A stretch of 64,000 nucleotides of DNA from Nectonema munidae (GCA_030549495.1 JAUIRK010000664.1:395001-459000); one strand, 5' to 3'. Positions 12,290 to 24,200 are shown, counted from the stretch's first letter. The notes: generated by a model from the sequence alone, not told the origin. Made by a program: numbers and translations.

Positions 12290-12690
12290 AATGAATTATC
12301 TTGATGATGATGAAATCCTGCGAATGATTTTTGAAAAAAATCCTTAAGTTAAATATTTCGTGAAAAGGGTGAGTCCTTTGAAATATTATTTTATAATAAT
12401 GAAAGCAATATTGTAGTTTTTAAGATATCTAAATATTTATATGATTATTTAAAAAATAATAATTTCTCTTATATTTGGGATATTATAAACTTAAAGTACT
12501 TCTTTTCTGTTAAATTCTGCACAAAATTTTTGAATTATAGGCATACAACTAAAGCCTGTAAGAATAATAAGTCTTTTTGCAAATTTTGCTCATTAACTGA
12601 TGCTCTCACGTATGTCTAAATTGTAAAGATGCTATAAATTTTGTTAAAATTAACACATGATTTTTTCATGAAGTAAATTTCTATCCACAA
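12290..12690 (+). pseudogene. LINE ORF1 remnant with zinc-knuckle motif
   Basis: Around 12520-12615 the sequence encodes HTTKACKNNKSFCKFC, the spacing of paired CCHC zinc knuckles found in the first protein of CR1/Jockey-type LINEs. The first cysteine of the first knuckle is lost, and the frame is interrupted by several stops on both sides. It lies just upstream, on the same strand, as the large LINE ORF2 and is probably the decayed ORF1 of that copy. Confidence 0.5.
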
Positions 12691-13687
12691 ATCTTTTCCT
12701 GGTTTATTTGATAACTCCATTACTTGCGTTAATTGGAATTCTTATAATGAACTTCGTTTCTATAACAATTTCTAAATTTACTCATTTTTGTCATTTGGTT
12801 CATAACCTAAATAATATTTATTTGCATTATAATAAAAGTAATTGATTTACAAGAGACTAGGTTGAGTGAATTTTTCCAAATATTTCAAATTTTGATAATT
12901 ATGAATTTATAGAGAGAGAGAGAGAGAGAATTTTATTATAAAAAAAGAAAGTTCACAAAAGTAATAAAGTGGAGAAAACAATGTGTATATATGTTAATAT
13001 TTATAATATATATTAACATGAAAAACTATATCATCTTTTTCAAGATTATCATTATAGGAAAAATCAATTTCCAAATATGGCCGTGAATTAGGTTTTTCCA
13101 GATGAATATATAATAAAAAAAATTTTTTTTGCAAACCAAACAAGTACAACTTAAAAGTTCACATGGAAAACAAAAGGTAAAGTCATTATATTTTGTATGT
13201 ACTCAGAAGATGATTTTTTTTTAAATGAAAGTAATGACATGGATACATTTTCAAAGAGATGCACATTATCATTATAAAATTCATTAACTTTTTTATTAAA
13301 GAATTACTTGATACTTTTAGTCTATAGGTAATTTTTAAAGGTTTATTAGAGTTCCTAGTGTTATGTGAAAGATTTTGCCTATATCTTATAAGTTTAAAAA
13401 TATCTTCCACTTTCAATAATTCATTCCGAATAAAAATCTCTCAAGTGTGGTCCATCTTATTCATGTTAAAAATTACTCGTATATCTCTCTTTTGAAGAAT
13501 TTGAATACGTTTTTTCCCAAAGGGAAACCAATTTATGATGCTATAATTAACATAGTAAAGGAATAATTGCTTATAAATCAAAAGTTTAATCTTCAATTGG
13601 GAAAATATTTTTAGTAAAAAACAAAATACAAATGACTTGATTTAGATCGAGGGCCAACTGATCGATGTGTTGTCTAAATTTCATTTT
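12691..13687. other. Region between LINE ORF1 remnant and ORF2
   Basis: AT-rich, with an (AG)n run at about 12911-12929. Nothing is recognised on either strand; the minus-strand open frame at 13186-13416 is basic and low in complexity. It may be decayed LINE sequence. Confidence 0.4.
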
Positions 13688-13849
13688 ATTATAAAATAAT
13701 AACCCAAGTTGAATCTGTTTATAACGAAAAGGTCACTAATCTAACTAAGAATATCTTTCCTAATCTAACTAAGAATATTATAAAATAATAACCCAAGTTG
13801 AATCTGTTTATAACGAAAAGGTCACTAATCTAACTAAGAATATCTTTCC
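13688..13849 (+). repeat. 89-bp tandem duplication before LINE ORF2
   Basis: A 73-bp segment starting ATTATAAAATAATAACCC occurs at 13688 and again at 13777, offset by 89 bases and essentially identical. The 16-mer TAATCTAACTAAGAAT is itself repeated inside the unit. The offset is not a multiple of three, so the second copy is in frame with ORF2 and the first is not. Confidence 0.95.
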
Positions 13850-13865
13850 AGAAGAACTCAACAAT

Positions 13866-16631
13866 TTGCACACATTTTCTCAAAATTCCAATCTAAAAAT
13901 ATTCCATTTGAATATTCAGAGTTTAAATGCGAAGTTTACTCTCCTTGAACTTTTTTTGTCTTCTCTTAGATTTAATTTCGATATTTTGATACTTACAGAG
14001 ATTTGGCAGCTTGACTCATTCATTAACTTCAATTTGTCCGGTTACGATTTCAGATACTATATAAGAGCCAAAAAGGGAGGAGGGATTGGCGTCTTTATCA
14101 AATCTGAATATACGATAAGTTATTTCGAGGCAAATACCGTTGGAAACTTTATTTGTGACTATTGTTATATTAAAGTATCACTTCCTAATTCTATCATTGA
14201 TATTTTGGGTGTTTACCGTCCTCCAGACTCTGATATCTTAAGCTTTTTGGACTTTCTTCAAAATTTTGTAGTAAAAAGATTAGCTGATCGAAAAGCCCTT
14301 ATTTGTGGGGATTTTAATATGGATTTGTTTTCTGCTAGCTCGAATAATTTAGTATATGATTTTTTAATGATTTTACTTCAAGGTAATTTCATTCCAACCA
14401 TAACAAAACCAACGCGTAAATCCTCAAAATGTATTGATAATATTTTTATCAATTTTTCTGTAAACTTTTCATCGTTTAATATACTTTGTGAATTATCTGA
14501 TCATTTTCCGAACATTGTTTTAGTGAATGATTACCTTTCTATTGATAATGTGCCTAAACGTTTTTTCAAGCGTAATTTCAGCAAAACGTGTTTCATCAAC
14601 TTTCAAAATTATTTAGGTGAGACTGATTTTAGTGGTATTAAAAGTGTAATAGACGTAAATCGTTCTTTTGAGTTGTTCTCTAAACTTTTTTTGAAATCTT
14701 TCAATAGATCTTTTCCATTAGTTGAAGTTGTTTCTCGAAAGAATTTTAATCCCTGGTTTACGGTTAAGCTTGCTAAGTTAAGAAAAGCCAAAGAAAAACT
14801 ATACAAAAAATATAAACTAGTTCCAAATAATGACAATTATGTCAATTATAAAGCATGTCTAAAATCTTACAAAAGAATGGTCATTTCCAGCAAAGCTTCT
14901 TATTATCATAACATGTTTTCTTACAACAGGAAATCTAAGTGGAATACTTTGAAAAACCTCTTTAATATCAAGGCTAAAGAAAGATCTAGTCCTTTTTCTA
15001 GTAATGATTTTTGCACGGCTTTCCAAAAAGAATCCTTTTCTCCAACCGAAAATAATATAAATTTCGTCTATAAAACAGTACCTAAAAACAAGGAGACTTT
15101 TTCTTGCTCAACTATTTCTTATGATGATTTTATTATTGCAGTGTCTTCTCTCAAGAATAAAAAATCATCTGGTTATGATGGGATAAGTTTAAAAGTTATA
15201 ATAGCAGTCGCTCTCCCTTTCATTTCCAGCTCCCTCATTGATATTTTCAATAAGTCCCTTAATTCAGGTGTTTTCCCCGAAGCCATGAAACTTTCCAAAG
15301 TTTTACCTTTATTAAAGAATAAGAAAAAAATTGATAACATTGATAATTATAGACCAATCTCTATAATTACAAATTTTGCAAAAATTTTTGAAAAAATAGT
15401 TGTAAGCAAAATGCTGTCGTTTATGTACAAATTTTCAATCTTCACAGAGCATCAATTTGGGTTTCTTGAAGGACGTTCAACTGAAAAAGCCGTATTGAAA
15501 TTACTGCATGATATAGATTCATGCCAATCTAATTCTGGTATTGGAGTTTTTCTTGACTTCTCCAAAGCCTTTGATAGTGTTAACCATTCCCTTCTATTAT
15601 TGAAACTAAACCAAATTGGCTTTAGATCACGTTTTTACTACTGGTTAGAATCTTATTTAACAGGAAGAAAATTCTATGTTTATCTTGACGGCTTTAGTTC
15701 GGACATTTATAACAATTATGTAGGTGTTCCTCAAGGGTCCATCCTTGGACCATTTTTATTTTTGATTTATATCAATGATTTGATCCATGTAATTCCAAAA
15801 TTTTGCCATCCAACTTTATACGCTGATGACGTAACGCTTTTGTTTGATGCTTCAGTTTCTGATTGTAGTTTAATAAGTGTTAATGATTCACTTGCAAATG
15901 TTTCTATATGGTCTGAAAATAATCTTCTTTTTCTTAATCTGAATAAATGTAAATGTATGTTTTTTTCTAACAAACTATCTCTTTTCTACTCTAAGCTAGT
16001 CATCAATAACACATTTATTGAACGTACTGTGAGTTTTAATTTTTTAGGGATAACAATAAATGAAAATTTGAAATGGTCTGAACACATCAAAGCGGTTACT
16101 TGCAAGGTTGCTAGATTTTGTGGAATTTTCTATAAATTTCAGAATTATCTTCCTGTTCCTACTAGACTGCTTTTATTCTATTCTTACATTTTCCCTCACT
16201 TGAAATACGCCAACATAGTCTGGGGTTTTTCGAATAAAACTCTTCTGAAAAAGCTGAATCGAGTGTTGAAAAGATATAGTAAATTTGTAAATCAAAATCA
16301 TAATCATCAGAAATTTTTCCTTGATTGTGATATCTTTTTTATTAATGTATTATGCCATGTTAGTTTTCATTATTCATCATTATCCAGAATGCATATGTTC
16401 TCTCCTCTTATCTCTTTCAACTCTGAATATCATTCATATAATACAAGAATATGTAATTATCTTCATATTAATCATTATAAACAAACATCGTGTTTCTCGA
16501 AAATTGTTTACAGAACCACCATTCTTATTAATAAATATCACGTTTTTTTGAATCTTTCTTCATACAAGTTGCTAAAGAAATCTTTATACAATACTTTTAT
16601 TTTATATAATGTACAAATTACTTCCTTTTAA
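13866..16631 (+). CDS. CR1-like LINE ORF2: APE endonuclease and reverse transcriptase
   Basis: One uninterrupted frame of more than 920 codons. Residues 1-240 are an APE-type endonuclease: FHLNIQSL, LTEIW, VYRPP, GDFNMD and the SDHFP catalytic end are all present. Residues 440-720 are a reverse transcriptase with NYRPISI, HQFGF, FLDFSKAFDSVNH, GVPQGSILGP and the catalytic YADDV. The C-terminal 180 residues match the thumb and tail typical of CR1/Jockey-group LINEs, with no RNase H domain. The frame stays open upstream to 13773 but contains no ATG near its beginning, so the initiation mode is unclear; ORF2 of this group may be reached by reinitiation. The protein would nick target DNA and copy its own RNA there. 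All key catalytic motifs look intact, unlike the neighbouring fragments, which points to a recent insertion. Confidence 0.95.
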   Translation: MHTFSQNSNLKIFHLNIQSLNAKFTLLELFLSSLRFNFDILILTEIWQLDSFINFNLSGYDFRYYIRAKKGGGIGVFIKSEYTISYFEANTVGNFICDYCYIKVSLPNSIIDILGVYRPPDSDILSFLDFLQNFVVKRLADRKALICGDFNMDLFSASSNNLVYDFLMILLQGNFIPTITKPTRKSSKCIDNIFINFSVNFSSFNILCELSDHFPNIVLVNDYLSIDNVPKRFFKRNFSKTCFINFQNYLGETDFSGIKSVIDVNRSFELFSKLFLKSFNRSFPLVEVVSRKNFNPWFTVKLAKLRKAKEKLYKKYKLVPNNDNYVNYKACLKSYKRMVISSKASYYHNMFSYNRKSKWNTLKNLFNIKAKERSSPFSSNDFCTAFQKESFSPTENNINFVYKTVPKNKETFSCSTISYDDFIIAVSSLKNKKSSGYDGISLKVIIAVALPFISSSLIDIFNKSLNSGVFPEAMKLSKVLPLLKNKKKIDNIDNYRPISIITNFAKIFEKIVVSKMLSFMYKFSIFTEHQFGFLEGRSTEKAVLKLLHDIDSCQSNSGIGVFLDFSKAFDSVNHSLLLLKLNQIGFRSRFYYWLESYLTGRKFYVYLDGFSSDIYNNYVGVPQGSILGPFLFLIYINDLIHVIPKFCHPTLYADDVTLLFDASVSDCSLISVNDSLANVSIWSENNLLFLNLNKCKCMFFSNKLSLFYSKLVINNTFIERTVSFNFLGITINENLKWSEHIKAVTCKVARFCGIFYKFQNYLPVPTRLLLFYSYIFPHLKYANIVWGFSNKTLLKKLNRVLKRYSKFVNQNHNHQKFFLDCDIFFINVLCHVSFHYSSLSRMHMFSPLISFNSEYHSYNTRICNYLHINHYKQTSCFSKIVYRTTILINKYHVFLNLSSYKLLKKSLYNTFILYNVQITSF

Positions 16632-16915
16632 TTTATATATATATATATTATATTTTTTATATATAAATGTGTGTGTGTGTATGTATTTATGTCAATATAT
16701 GTATTTCGTTTATATTAATTTTATGATAATTTTCTTTCTTCTTGCAAATAAATGGAAAGCAGTTTGGTCTTCATCTCGATGAAGTTGATCTTCCTTTGAG
16801 TCCAGATTGCCTGAACATATTCTTCTACGTCTTTCGAAACAAAAATCATTAAGTGTTACAGATACTGCTTATTTTTATTAATAAAACACTATTATTATAT
16901 TATTATTATAAGTAT
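16632..16915 (+). other. Probable LINE 3' untranslated region
   Basis: After the ORF2 stop come TA and GT dinucleotide runs (16638-16685), then about 150 bp of unique sequence, AATAAA at 16880 and an ATT-rich run ending near 16911. CR1- and L2-like elements often end in short microsatellites; the exact 3' end and target duplication were not found. Confidence 0.45.
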
Positions 16916-17124
16916 TTTTACATTTTTTTCTTCTGGACTTTAAAAAGTTATATTTCCTATTCTTATTGGAGATTATCATACATTTGGCTTCTTTTTGTTC
17001 AAAATCAAATTGTAGAGTTGGTCGAAGTTCTTGTTCAAGCTATATGTGTCGATAACTTCACCATTTTTTACTTTAGATAAAGGGAGAGCGCAGATCTCGT
17101 CTGCAAAGAACTTGTGTTTTTTTT

Positions 17125-17460
17125 GTGTTTTGTTCCCTATTGAACTTTATTTATTTAATAAAAACTTTTATATCTTCTCCTAAAACACTTTCATCTCACT
17201 CTCGTGTAAGTTTTTTTGTTCATAATTCCTTAGCGTTCAGATTGTATAATAATACATTGAGTTTTAGCATTTTTGAAGTACATTCACTTGAAATTTTAGT
17301 TATAGGTAACAGAAATATAATCCTCAATAACAAATATCGTCCTCCTAAAGCTTCTTTTGACTCATTTTTTAAGTTCAAAGAAGAAATAGAAGCTTTTATA
17401 AATAGTTTACAATAATATTATCTTTTGGGATTTTAATATTACCTGGCTAAAAACTGGTTC
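17125..17460 (+). pseudogene. Second LINE: endonuclease fragment
   Basis: The frame at 17125-17415 contains SFFVHNSLAFR and KYRPP, matching the middle of an APE endonuclease, and the sequence just past its stop reads FWDFNITWL in another frame, equal to the GDFN block. The start of the domain and everything after about 17460 are absent, where an opposite-strand LINE fragment begins. The sequence is clearly different from the endonuclease of the intact LINE at 13866. Confidence 0.7.
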
Positions 17461-17479
17461 GTGTGAAAGAACTAAGAAG

Positions 17480-18718
17480 ATGAAGAAGAAGAAAGAAATT
17501 TATTTACTATTCACTAGTACATCTATATAATCATACAAAAAGAGTAGTCAATATTATAGAATAACATTTAAACAATTTGATATATATATATAATAGAGTA
17601 GGAGGACAATTTATTCACTTATCACATTAAAAAAACCATAGAATAAATTGAAACATACACAAAAGTTAAAATAAAACAGTAATAACAAGGACAAGATTAT
17701 ATAGAAAATCAAAGTGAGGGAAAGTATTTCAACTAATTACTTTATCAACCTTAACACTTAGAGGTTCACCATTTCAGGAATAACTAGGCCTCATTTTTCT
17801 ACATTAATTGATATCTTAGTGAAAGATTTGTTGTAATCCATTGAAACATTTGTTCTGAATTCTAATATCTTAATTTGGAAAATAGATCTAATTTAATTAA
17901 CATAATTTTATTAGCGAAAAAGGAGGCAAAAAAGCCTATAAAAATATTCGCATCATTTTTTATAAAAAGGAAAAAAAATTTTTACCGCTATCAAACATTT
18001 TCTCTTTCCAAAAATTATCGAGCCTGTTCTTCAAAATATTTAAAGACGGAGAATTAACAACGAAATCAGGCAAAGAATTTCAATCATTTATCATACGTTG
18101 GGAAAGAAATCTTTTCAAAAATGACTTTTTGCAATGACTCTTTCTAAATTTGTAGGAGTGAAATCTTTCGGAGAATTCTGGTAAACTTGTGAAATTGTTC
18201 TCAAATTACCATTTACAATATTGAATACAGTAACCATATCATTTCTTTTGAATCTGTAAAATCTTTTTAATGATTGTTCTTTAGACTCTTTCAATGTTTG
18301 CAGCATTACAGGAATAAAAAGGATAAGCAATGCCGTTTCCATACTCTAAAATCGGTCTAATAAGTGTTTTATATAGAAGTGGAGCTGTGTTGGCATCAAA
18401 CAAAGCGAAGCATTTGTGCACTTTATAAAAAACTTGGAAAGCCTTTGACACCCTCAATGAGATATTTTCTCTAGAATAAAGATTAGTGTTGACAATTACA
18501 CTAAGATCTTTCTGTGTATCTACTTTTTTCAGTTTATGTCCTACAATGAAGAATGATTTATCATTTTGTAATCCAATTTGTAGGTGGGTACACTTGTCTA
18601 GTTTCAGTTTTATTCCCCATCTATTACACCAATGAAAGATGCTCATTAAGTCACTCTGCAAGCTAGCTTTACTAGCAGAATTAGAGACGTTGTAAATTTT
18701 GATATCATCCTCAAACAT
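17480..18718 (-). pseudogene. 5'-truncated LINE: reverse transcriptase C-terminal part
   Basis: On the minus strand the fragment starts at 18718 with FEDDIKIY, a decayed form of the catalytic (Y/F)ADD motif, then SDLMSIFHWCNRWGIKLKLD and LIRPILEYGN, typical of CR1-group LINE palm and thumb. A frameshift near 18300-18340 leads into a tail containing RNDMVTVFNIVNG. The sequence to about 17480 is probably the 3' untranslated region, ending near an AGA-rich run. Truncation at the 5' side is usual for LINE insertion. Confidence 0.8.
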
Positions 18719-18879
18719 GGGTACGCCCCAACTATCATTTCATCTTTGCCATTTGGCTTATTCTCCAGATTCGCAAAGTTACCTAGAAAAGTATTGAAAA
18801 CGTTATTATTCCGAAACTCCTAGAAAATGAGATAATAGCGAAAACAAATACCCCAAAAATTATATCACCTGTTTCTTGC

Positions 18880-19620
18880 GTGCCTAAAAGCAGTAATGGA
18901 GTTCAATTCGTACAGAACTTTGATTTTACGAAAAGGCTTTTCAAACCAGAAGAGTGCAGGTTTTCTGCCCCTCTCAAACTGTCATAAATCGAAGAATCCT
19001 TCAAGTACGGAGTAAAATTCAATTTCTCTTCAGCGTTCTACGGGATTAAGCTTCATCCGTCTTTTCAAAATTTATTCTGCTTCAGGTCAAAAAGTACAAC
19101 TTTTAAATTTCTTGTTATGCCTATGGGGGCTAATTTTAGCCCGGACATACAGAAACTAGTTCTCTCCAAAATGGTAGTAAGCTTCAAAGAAAATTGTAGC
19201 CATGAAATAAAGACGCTACTCTACCTCGACGACCTCCTCATTTTGGGAAAATGCAAAGCCTCCCTTAAATCCGTAGCAGAACAATTCGTTCAGTTCTGCA
19301 CGGACCACGCGTTGGCCCTCAACATGGAGAAATCATTCACTTAACCAAAACAAATTTTTAACTTCCTTGGAGTAGTGGTTAATCTCCAGGATAGATACCT
19401 CAAACTAAAGACTTCAACAAATACAAACTCAAGGCACACTGACAATCTTTGAAGGCGCATCTTTCGAAGACGAACCTCCAGCAAAACCTCTCCAGAAGAT
19501 CCTGAGATACATCCAATATTTTCTTGGATGTGTCCCAAGGAAATTCCGATAGTACTCTCCTCTTTTCAGAGTATTAAAAAGCGAACCAACCTTTTGATGA
19601 GATTATCTTTGGAAACCCTT
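18880..19620 (+). mobile_element. Reverse-transcriptase fossil, YLDD type (DIRS-like?)
   Basis: Encodes a reverse transcriptase core with MPMGANFSP, YLDDLLIL, a NMEKS segment and FLGVVVN. This order and wording differ from the LINEs nearby and recall DIRS-type or LTR-type polymerases; family assignment is tentative. The element is a broken partial copy with several breaks, and no terminal repeats were recognised. It appears old. Confidence 0.6.
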
Positions 19621-19689
19621 CTTTCTCGTATTTTTTATTTTAAAAGATAACGTATTACAATTCTATAATTAAAATTTTTAATTTAAATT

Positions 19690-20040
19690 TTATATTGAGG
19701 ATAACCAGAATATCAATGAAAAACAATTTGGTTTCAGGACCAAATAATCTAATACGTTACTTTATTTTTATTTTATTAAAAATTTTTTAAATCATTTGGA
19801 TTACAAAAAATCTGTTGTTTGTGTCTTTCTTGACCTATCCAAAACTTTCAACTCAATTTCATTTCTCAATTCAGTGTCAATTTTAGTTATCATGAGGGTA
19901 TTGCTGAAAAAGAAAAACTTTTTGTCTTTAAATTGTGTTCTAGATCCTAGCACACTCTAGCGCACATTTTAGCAATATCCTTATCATGAAATTTTATTAT
20001 ATGCGCATGATGTTACCGTTATTATCCCTTTTGATTGATT
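19690..20040 (+). pseudogene. Third LINE: reverse transcriptase fragment
   Basis: Contains KQFGFR followed by VFLDLSK, then after further decay LLYAHDVTV, which equals the HQFGFR, FLDLSKAFD and YADDV blocks of a CR1/RTE-like reverse transcriptase. Stops and internal deletions separate the blocks. Confidence 0.65.
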
Positions 20041-20200
20041 AAATATCTGAGTGACTTTTTATTTTAAACATTTATCTTAAACATTATTAATTTAAAGTTC
20101 TTATTTATAAATAAAGAATATATTTGTGTGCATTTGGGTGTATTTGGGTAAAAAGTCCTACCGTATCGCACCTGACTAATCTAACTCTTAACAAATTATC

Positions 20201-20349
20201 CAGTAGTGGGATTTAGCCGGTTCGCACCGGTTCGTTAGCACGGAATTTTGTTGATTGGGAAATAATCAAAATTGATCAGTTTATTTGCTGACAAATTTGG
20301 CCTTTTTTGTAATAGAATTAGCTGACAAAAAAATTGAATCCCACTACTG
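20201..20349. mobile_element. Short hAT MITE, 149 bp
   Basis: Ends CAGTAGTGGGATT and AATCCCACTACTG are perfectly inverted. Flanks AAATTATC (20193-20200) and AACTTATC (20350-20357) are an 8-bp duplication with one mismatch. The interior has no coding capacity. Confidence 0.88.
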
Positions 20350-20372
20350 AACTTATCCTAGAATTTATATAC

Positions 20373-20470
20373 AGTAAAACCTATCTATAGCCGCCAGTCA
20401 TGTGTCTTTTTATTATTGTCCCTTAAAGACAGGTGGTCGTTCTCTAAATGTTCTGACTCAAAAATGAAAT
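20373..20470 (+). mobile_element. pogo-like transposon end
   Basis: TACAGTAAAACCTATCTATA matches the terminal sequence of pogo/Tigger-group Tc1-mariner elements. The reverse-oriented partner was not found nearby, so only one end is supported. Confidence 0.45.
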
Positions 20471-21029
20471 TTTGAAACAAAATTTATTGATATAATTTAA
20501 ATTAAACAAGATTTAAAATAATCTATAATACTGATTTGCTTGTAGTTACAGTTTTTCGTATAGTTATCATATAAAAAATCTTGAATTTCAGATATTGGAT
20601 TCAAAAGACTCTTAAAATTATTTTTCAAAAAATAGTTGTTGAAATGTAAAACAGCTTACAAGGCTTGGTCAAAATGTTGAATGGCTACTTTTGCAGGCAA
20701 ATTGCTTTCCTCAATTTCGGACAAAGAATCGTTATCATCACTTTTACTACCACCTTTTTCATAATCATTCAATTTTTGAAAATAAAATAATTCGTTACGT
20801 TCATTTCTGTTTTAGTTTTCAAAACCACATGCTGCGAAATATCTGTATTGTGAAATGTTTGATATCATTCCATGACCGATCAATCCAAAAAATTGTATCA
20901 AAAACTGAATTTTCTTTTAACAGACTAGTTTTGGTTTTTAATTTATGTTTATCCAATTGATGAATTATTTATTAAGAGCATTTATTTTTTAAAAATTATA
21001 GACTTTACTTTAATTTTTCTAATTTAAAA

Positions 21030-21254
21030 ATGTCTGACATATTGAATGAAACAAATGATATTGAAAGTGATGCTAGTTCGATAGATAGTAATCTTATGCC
21101 TCCTTCTCCTGCTATGTGTGATCAATATAAGTCTAGAATTAGATCACTTGAACAAGAAGTTAAAGTTTTGAAGATTGAAATTGACACTTATAAGTTCAAA
21201 TATAAAACCCTCCAAGAAGAAAATAAAAATCTTAAACGTCAAAGCGTTAATCTA
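21030..21254 (+). CDS. CCDC6: CCDC6 exon 1 (start codon)
   Basis: Encodes the N-terminus, 75 codons. [19 protein letters not shown] is an acidic Ser-rich lead; [17 protein letters not shown] and [15 protein letters not shown] follow, matching the first heptads of vertebrate CCDC6. Donor CTA|GTATTA, phase 0. Human CCDC6 has a Gly/Ser-rich lead that is missing here. Confidence 0.88.
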
Positions 21255-24200
21255 GTATTATTATAGTTTTTTTTACAATTTTTTATTTAAACTTGTATTT
21301 GATTTACTATTTTATTTCAGTTTTAATAATTTTTTACTAATTGGTTTGTCTCTATAAATTAAAAACCTATAAAATATGTTTTCCTTGGATTTTTATTAGT
21401 TAATTTTTTTAGTTTTAATGTTTTTTAAATTTTTTATATGGCTAAGCTCGACTTCGACACTAACTTGCAATTCAAATTACGTTTAGGATCCGTGAATTTT
21501 GACATAAGATACTCCTTTTAGAATTTGGAAATTTATTACTGTCTAATTCAATCAAATTTTGTATGAGCTTCCATTATTAATATTGTATGGATTAAAATTC
21601 TTTGCGTAGTGAATTATTACTATAGGCATATGCACAGTGCCCGCGCTAAAGCTAAATTTCAAGGGGGGCTGAAATGGAGCAAAGAAACACATTTGCAAAA
21701 AATTTATTTCCTATATTACTTTATATCCTATATTACTTTGCTGAAAAGCATGAAGTACTTCTGTATAAAAACCTATAGAAATCTCATATTTTTTGCTTAT
21801 TTATTTTTCCTTTAAAATGTGTATGGGGCAAAATCAAAAATTTTAGGGGGGAGGGGGGGGGGCACGTACCCCAAAATTATAAAGGGAGCGCGGGCACTGC
21901 ATATGCAAGCTTCTCTGATAATTCTATTTTTGCTGAAAATATTTTGTATAGCATCTAAAAAAATTTAATAATAAATAAATTCTAAATTATAAATTTTTTT
22001 TTATTTATTTTTACATAATGAAATTTTTTAGCGATATTTTTATTTAACTTTTTCATTATTAAAATTGGATTGGTGATAAACAATAAGTACCAAGTAAAAT
22101 ATGTATCTTTTAACCAATTAAATTGTAATGTTGAGAAGTTTTTCTCATCTTTATCAAACTCTAAAAATATTCTCTTAGTTATAAACAATCAGACTGCTCT
22201 AACTTATGCTACATTTCCTAGCCATGGCAAAAGAATACTGATATTATTTTACATATCTGATTGATTGCATCGAAATAATTTTTGTTCGTGAAGTAAAGTC
22301 ATTATTTACAATTCAGTAAAATAATATGGCGATCTTGGCAAATTATTAAGTGCATATTTTAAAAGGTAAAAGTATTTTTCGTAGTTAGGACTGTTAGTTT
22401 TTATTTTTAAATAACTTTTTACCAAGATTTGATCAATGGTATTTCAAATGTACACTCTAACTTAAAAATAAACCAAATTCTTGATCTTGTTAAAAACTTA
22501 ATTATGCATGAAATATCACATAACTTCCCCACATTTCTTACATTAAAACAAGAACATAATTATTCATTAATTTATAACTTTATTAAAAAATCAGTTAATA
22601 AAATTAAGCTTTATTAAAGAGATTTTGATTTCTAAAATATGATTTGAATTTTCATTCTGATTAGGAAAAAACATTGTTATTCAAAATAATTACCCTTTTA
22701 ATTAGTAAATAATGAAAAAGTGATTAAAATCTTGTAAAGTTTTTCTCTATGTTTGATTTTAATATTGTTAGGGTTTTTTAAAAATCATTCTGATTACTGT
22801 TTAGTAATTTTGTGATTCTGATTATTCCGAATATGATCAGAATCGACCCAAAAATAAATCCATAAAAATTTAATTTAAATGGAAATCCCTATTCATTCAT
22901 TAAAACGAAGCTTTGTTTAGCCCAGTGGTTCTTAACCTTTTTCTCCAATTCACCACTTTTAAGTGAGCCAACTTTCCATTCTTTGACAAATTAGATTTAA
23001 CGTATGCAGTGTTTAGTATGTATATATACGTTTTGCCTTTTTGTGTCATTTTACGGACTTTAATTTTTGTTTGCATATATTAGATTTATTTTACTAACAG
23101 TAAGAGAAAATTTTTTGTCAAGTCAAGAATGAATGTTTTCTAATATATCTGTTTTATGGATATATATTTGTAAAGGATATAATATTTGTGTTGGAATTAA
23201 AATTTATTTGGGGATTATTTGTGTTTTATAAAGTATGTCAACATTTGGATGTGATGTATTAGATTTTGAAATACTATCGATTTTTTATGGGTGGAAACTA
23301 AAAAAAATAATTTTTTTATCTCCCGAGAGAGATGCTAAAAATTTTTATAGTAATTTTTTTATAAATGCTTATATAGGATAGCAAATTTGATTATCGTTAT
23401 CACACAAGGCATGCCAATCCAGTACTCGTTTCGACCATTTTAGGTCTGATCAGTAAGATGCAGGTTGCTATTGACATTTCTGTTAATCTAACTGAGCCTT
23501 AGAAGTGAGGGTGGGTAGCACTATCCAAAAGCCTCAAACGTTAAGCCACAGGTCCATGCATGGTAACATCGAATTTACTATATAAACCAAATAACCTGGC
23601 AGAGATAATGTGTTTTATACACGAGAAGAGATGATGTAAGATACTGGCATGAGAGATATTTGTTGAGGGAACAAACATACCTCACTACGTTAGCACTACA
23701 ATTTATTTTTCTTTAGCCTGCTCAAACACAACTGTTTTTACCCAAATCATTTTTTCCTTTAGCCATTTCTCTAGAAACGAAAATTTTAATAAATCTATTT
23801 TAAGCCATTTAAGATCAAGCAAAGCAGACGATATTTAAAAAAACGCAGACGATTTATATTCAAAGTCATTGAAAAAAGCAGACGAAGATGAAATTCCTTA
23901 TGTTCCTAAATTGGAACATTGGTCGTAAATGGGTTAAGAACTTTTTAAGTTTATAAAAATATACAAATACTTTATTTTGATACAATAATTAGGTTTATAG
24001 CGTAAAAGAGACAGCACGCACATATACTTGTTTACGCCACTTGCTATAAACTTCACAAATTTCAAAACTGAGATTTTTGATGCCAAGTTTTTGCACACAA
24101 CTGAAACATTATCTTGGTTTTGGCTAATATTAGTTTCTGCTTGTGCCTTTGGCAATCTGAAATTTTGTTCTGTTTTGCAAATACATCCTTCCATAAATGC

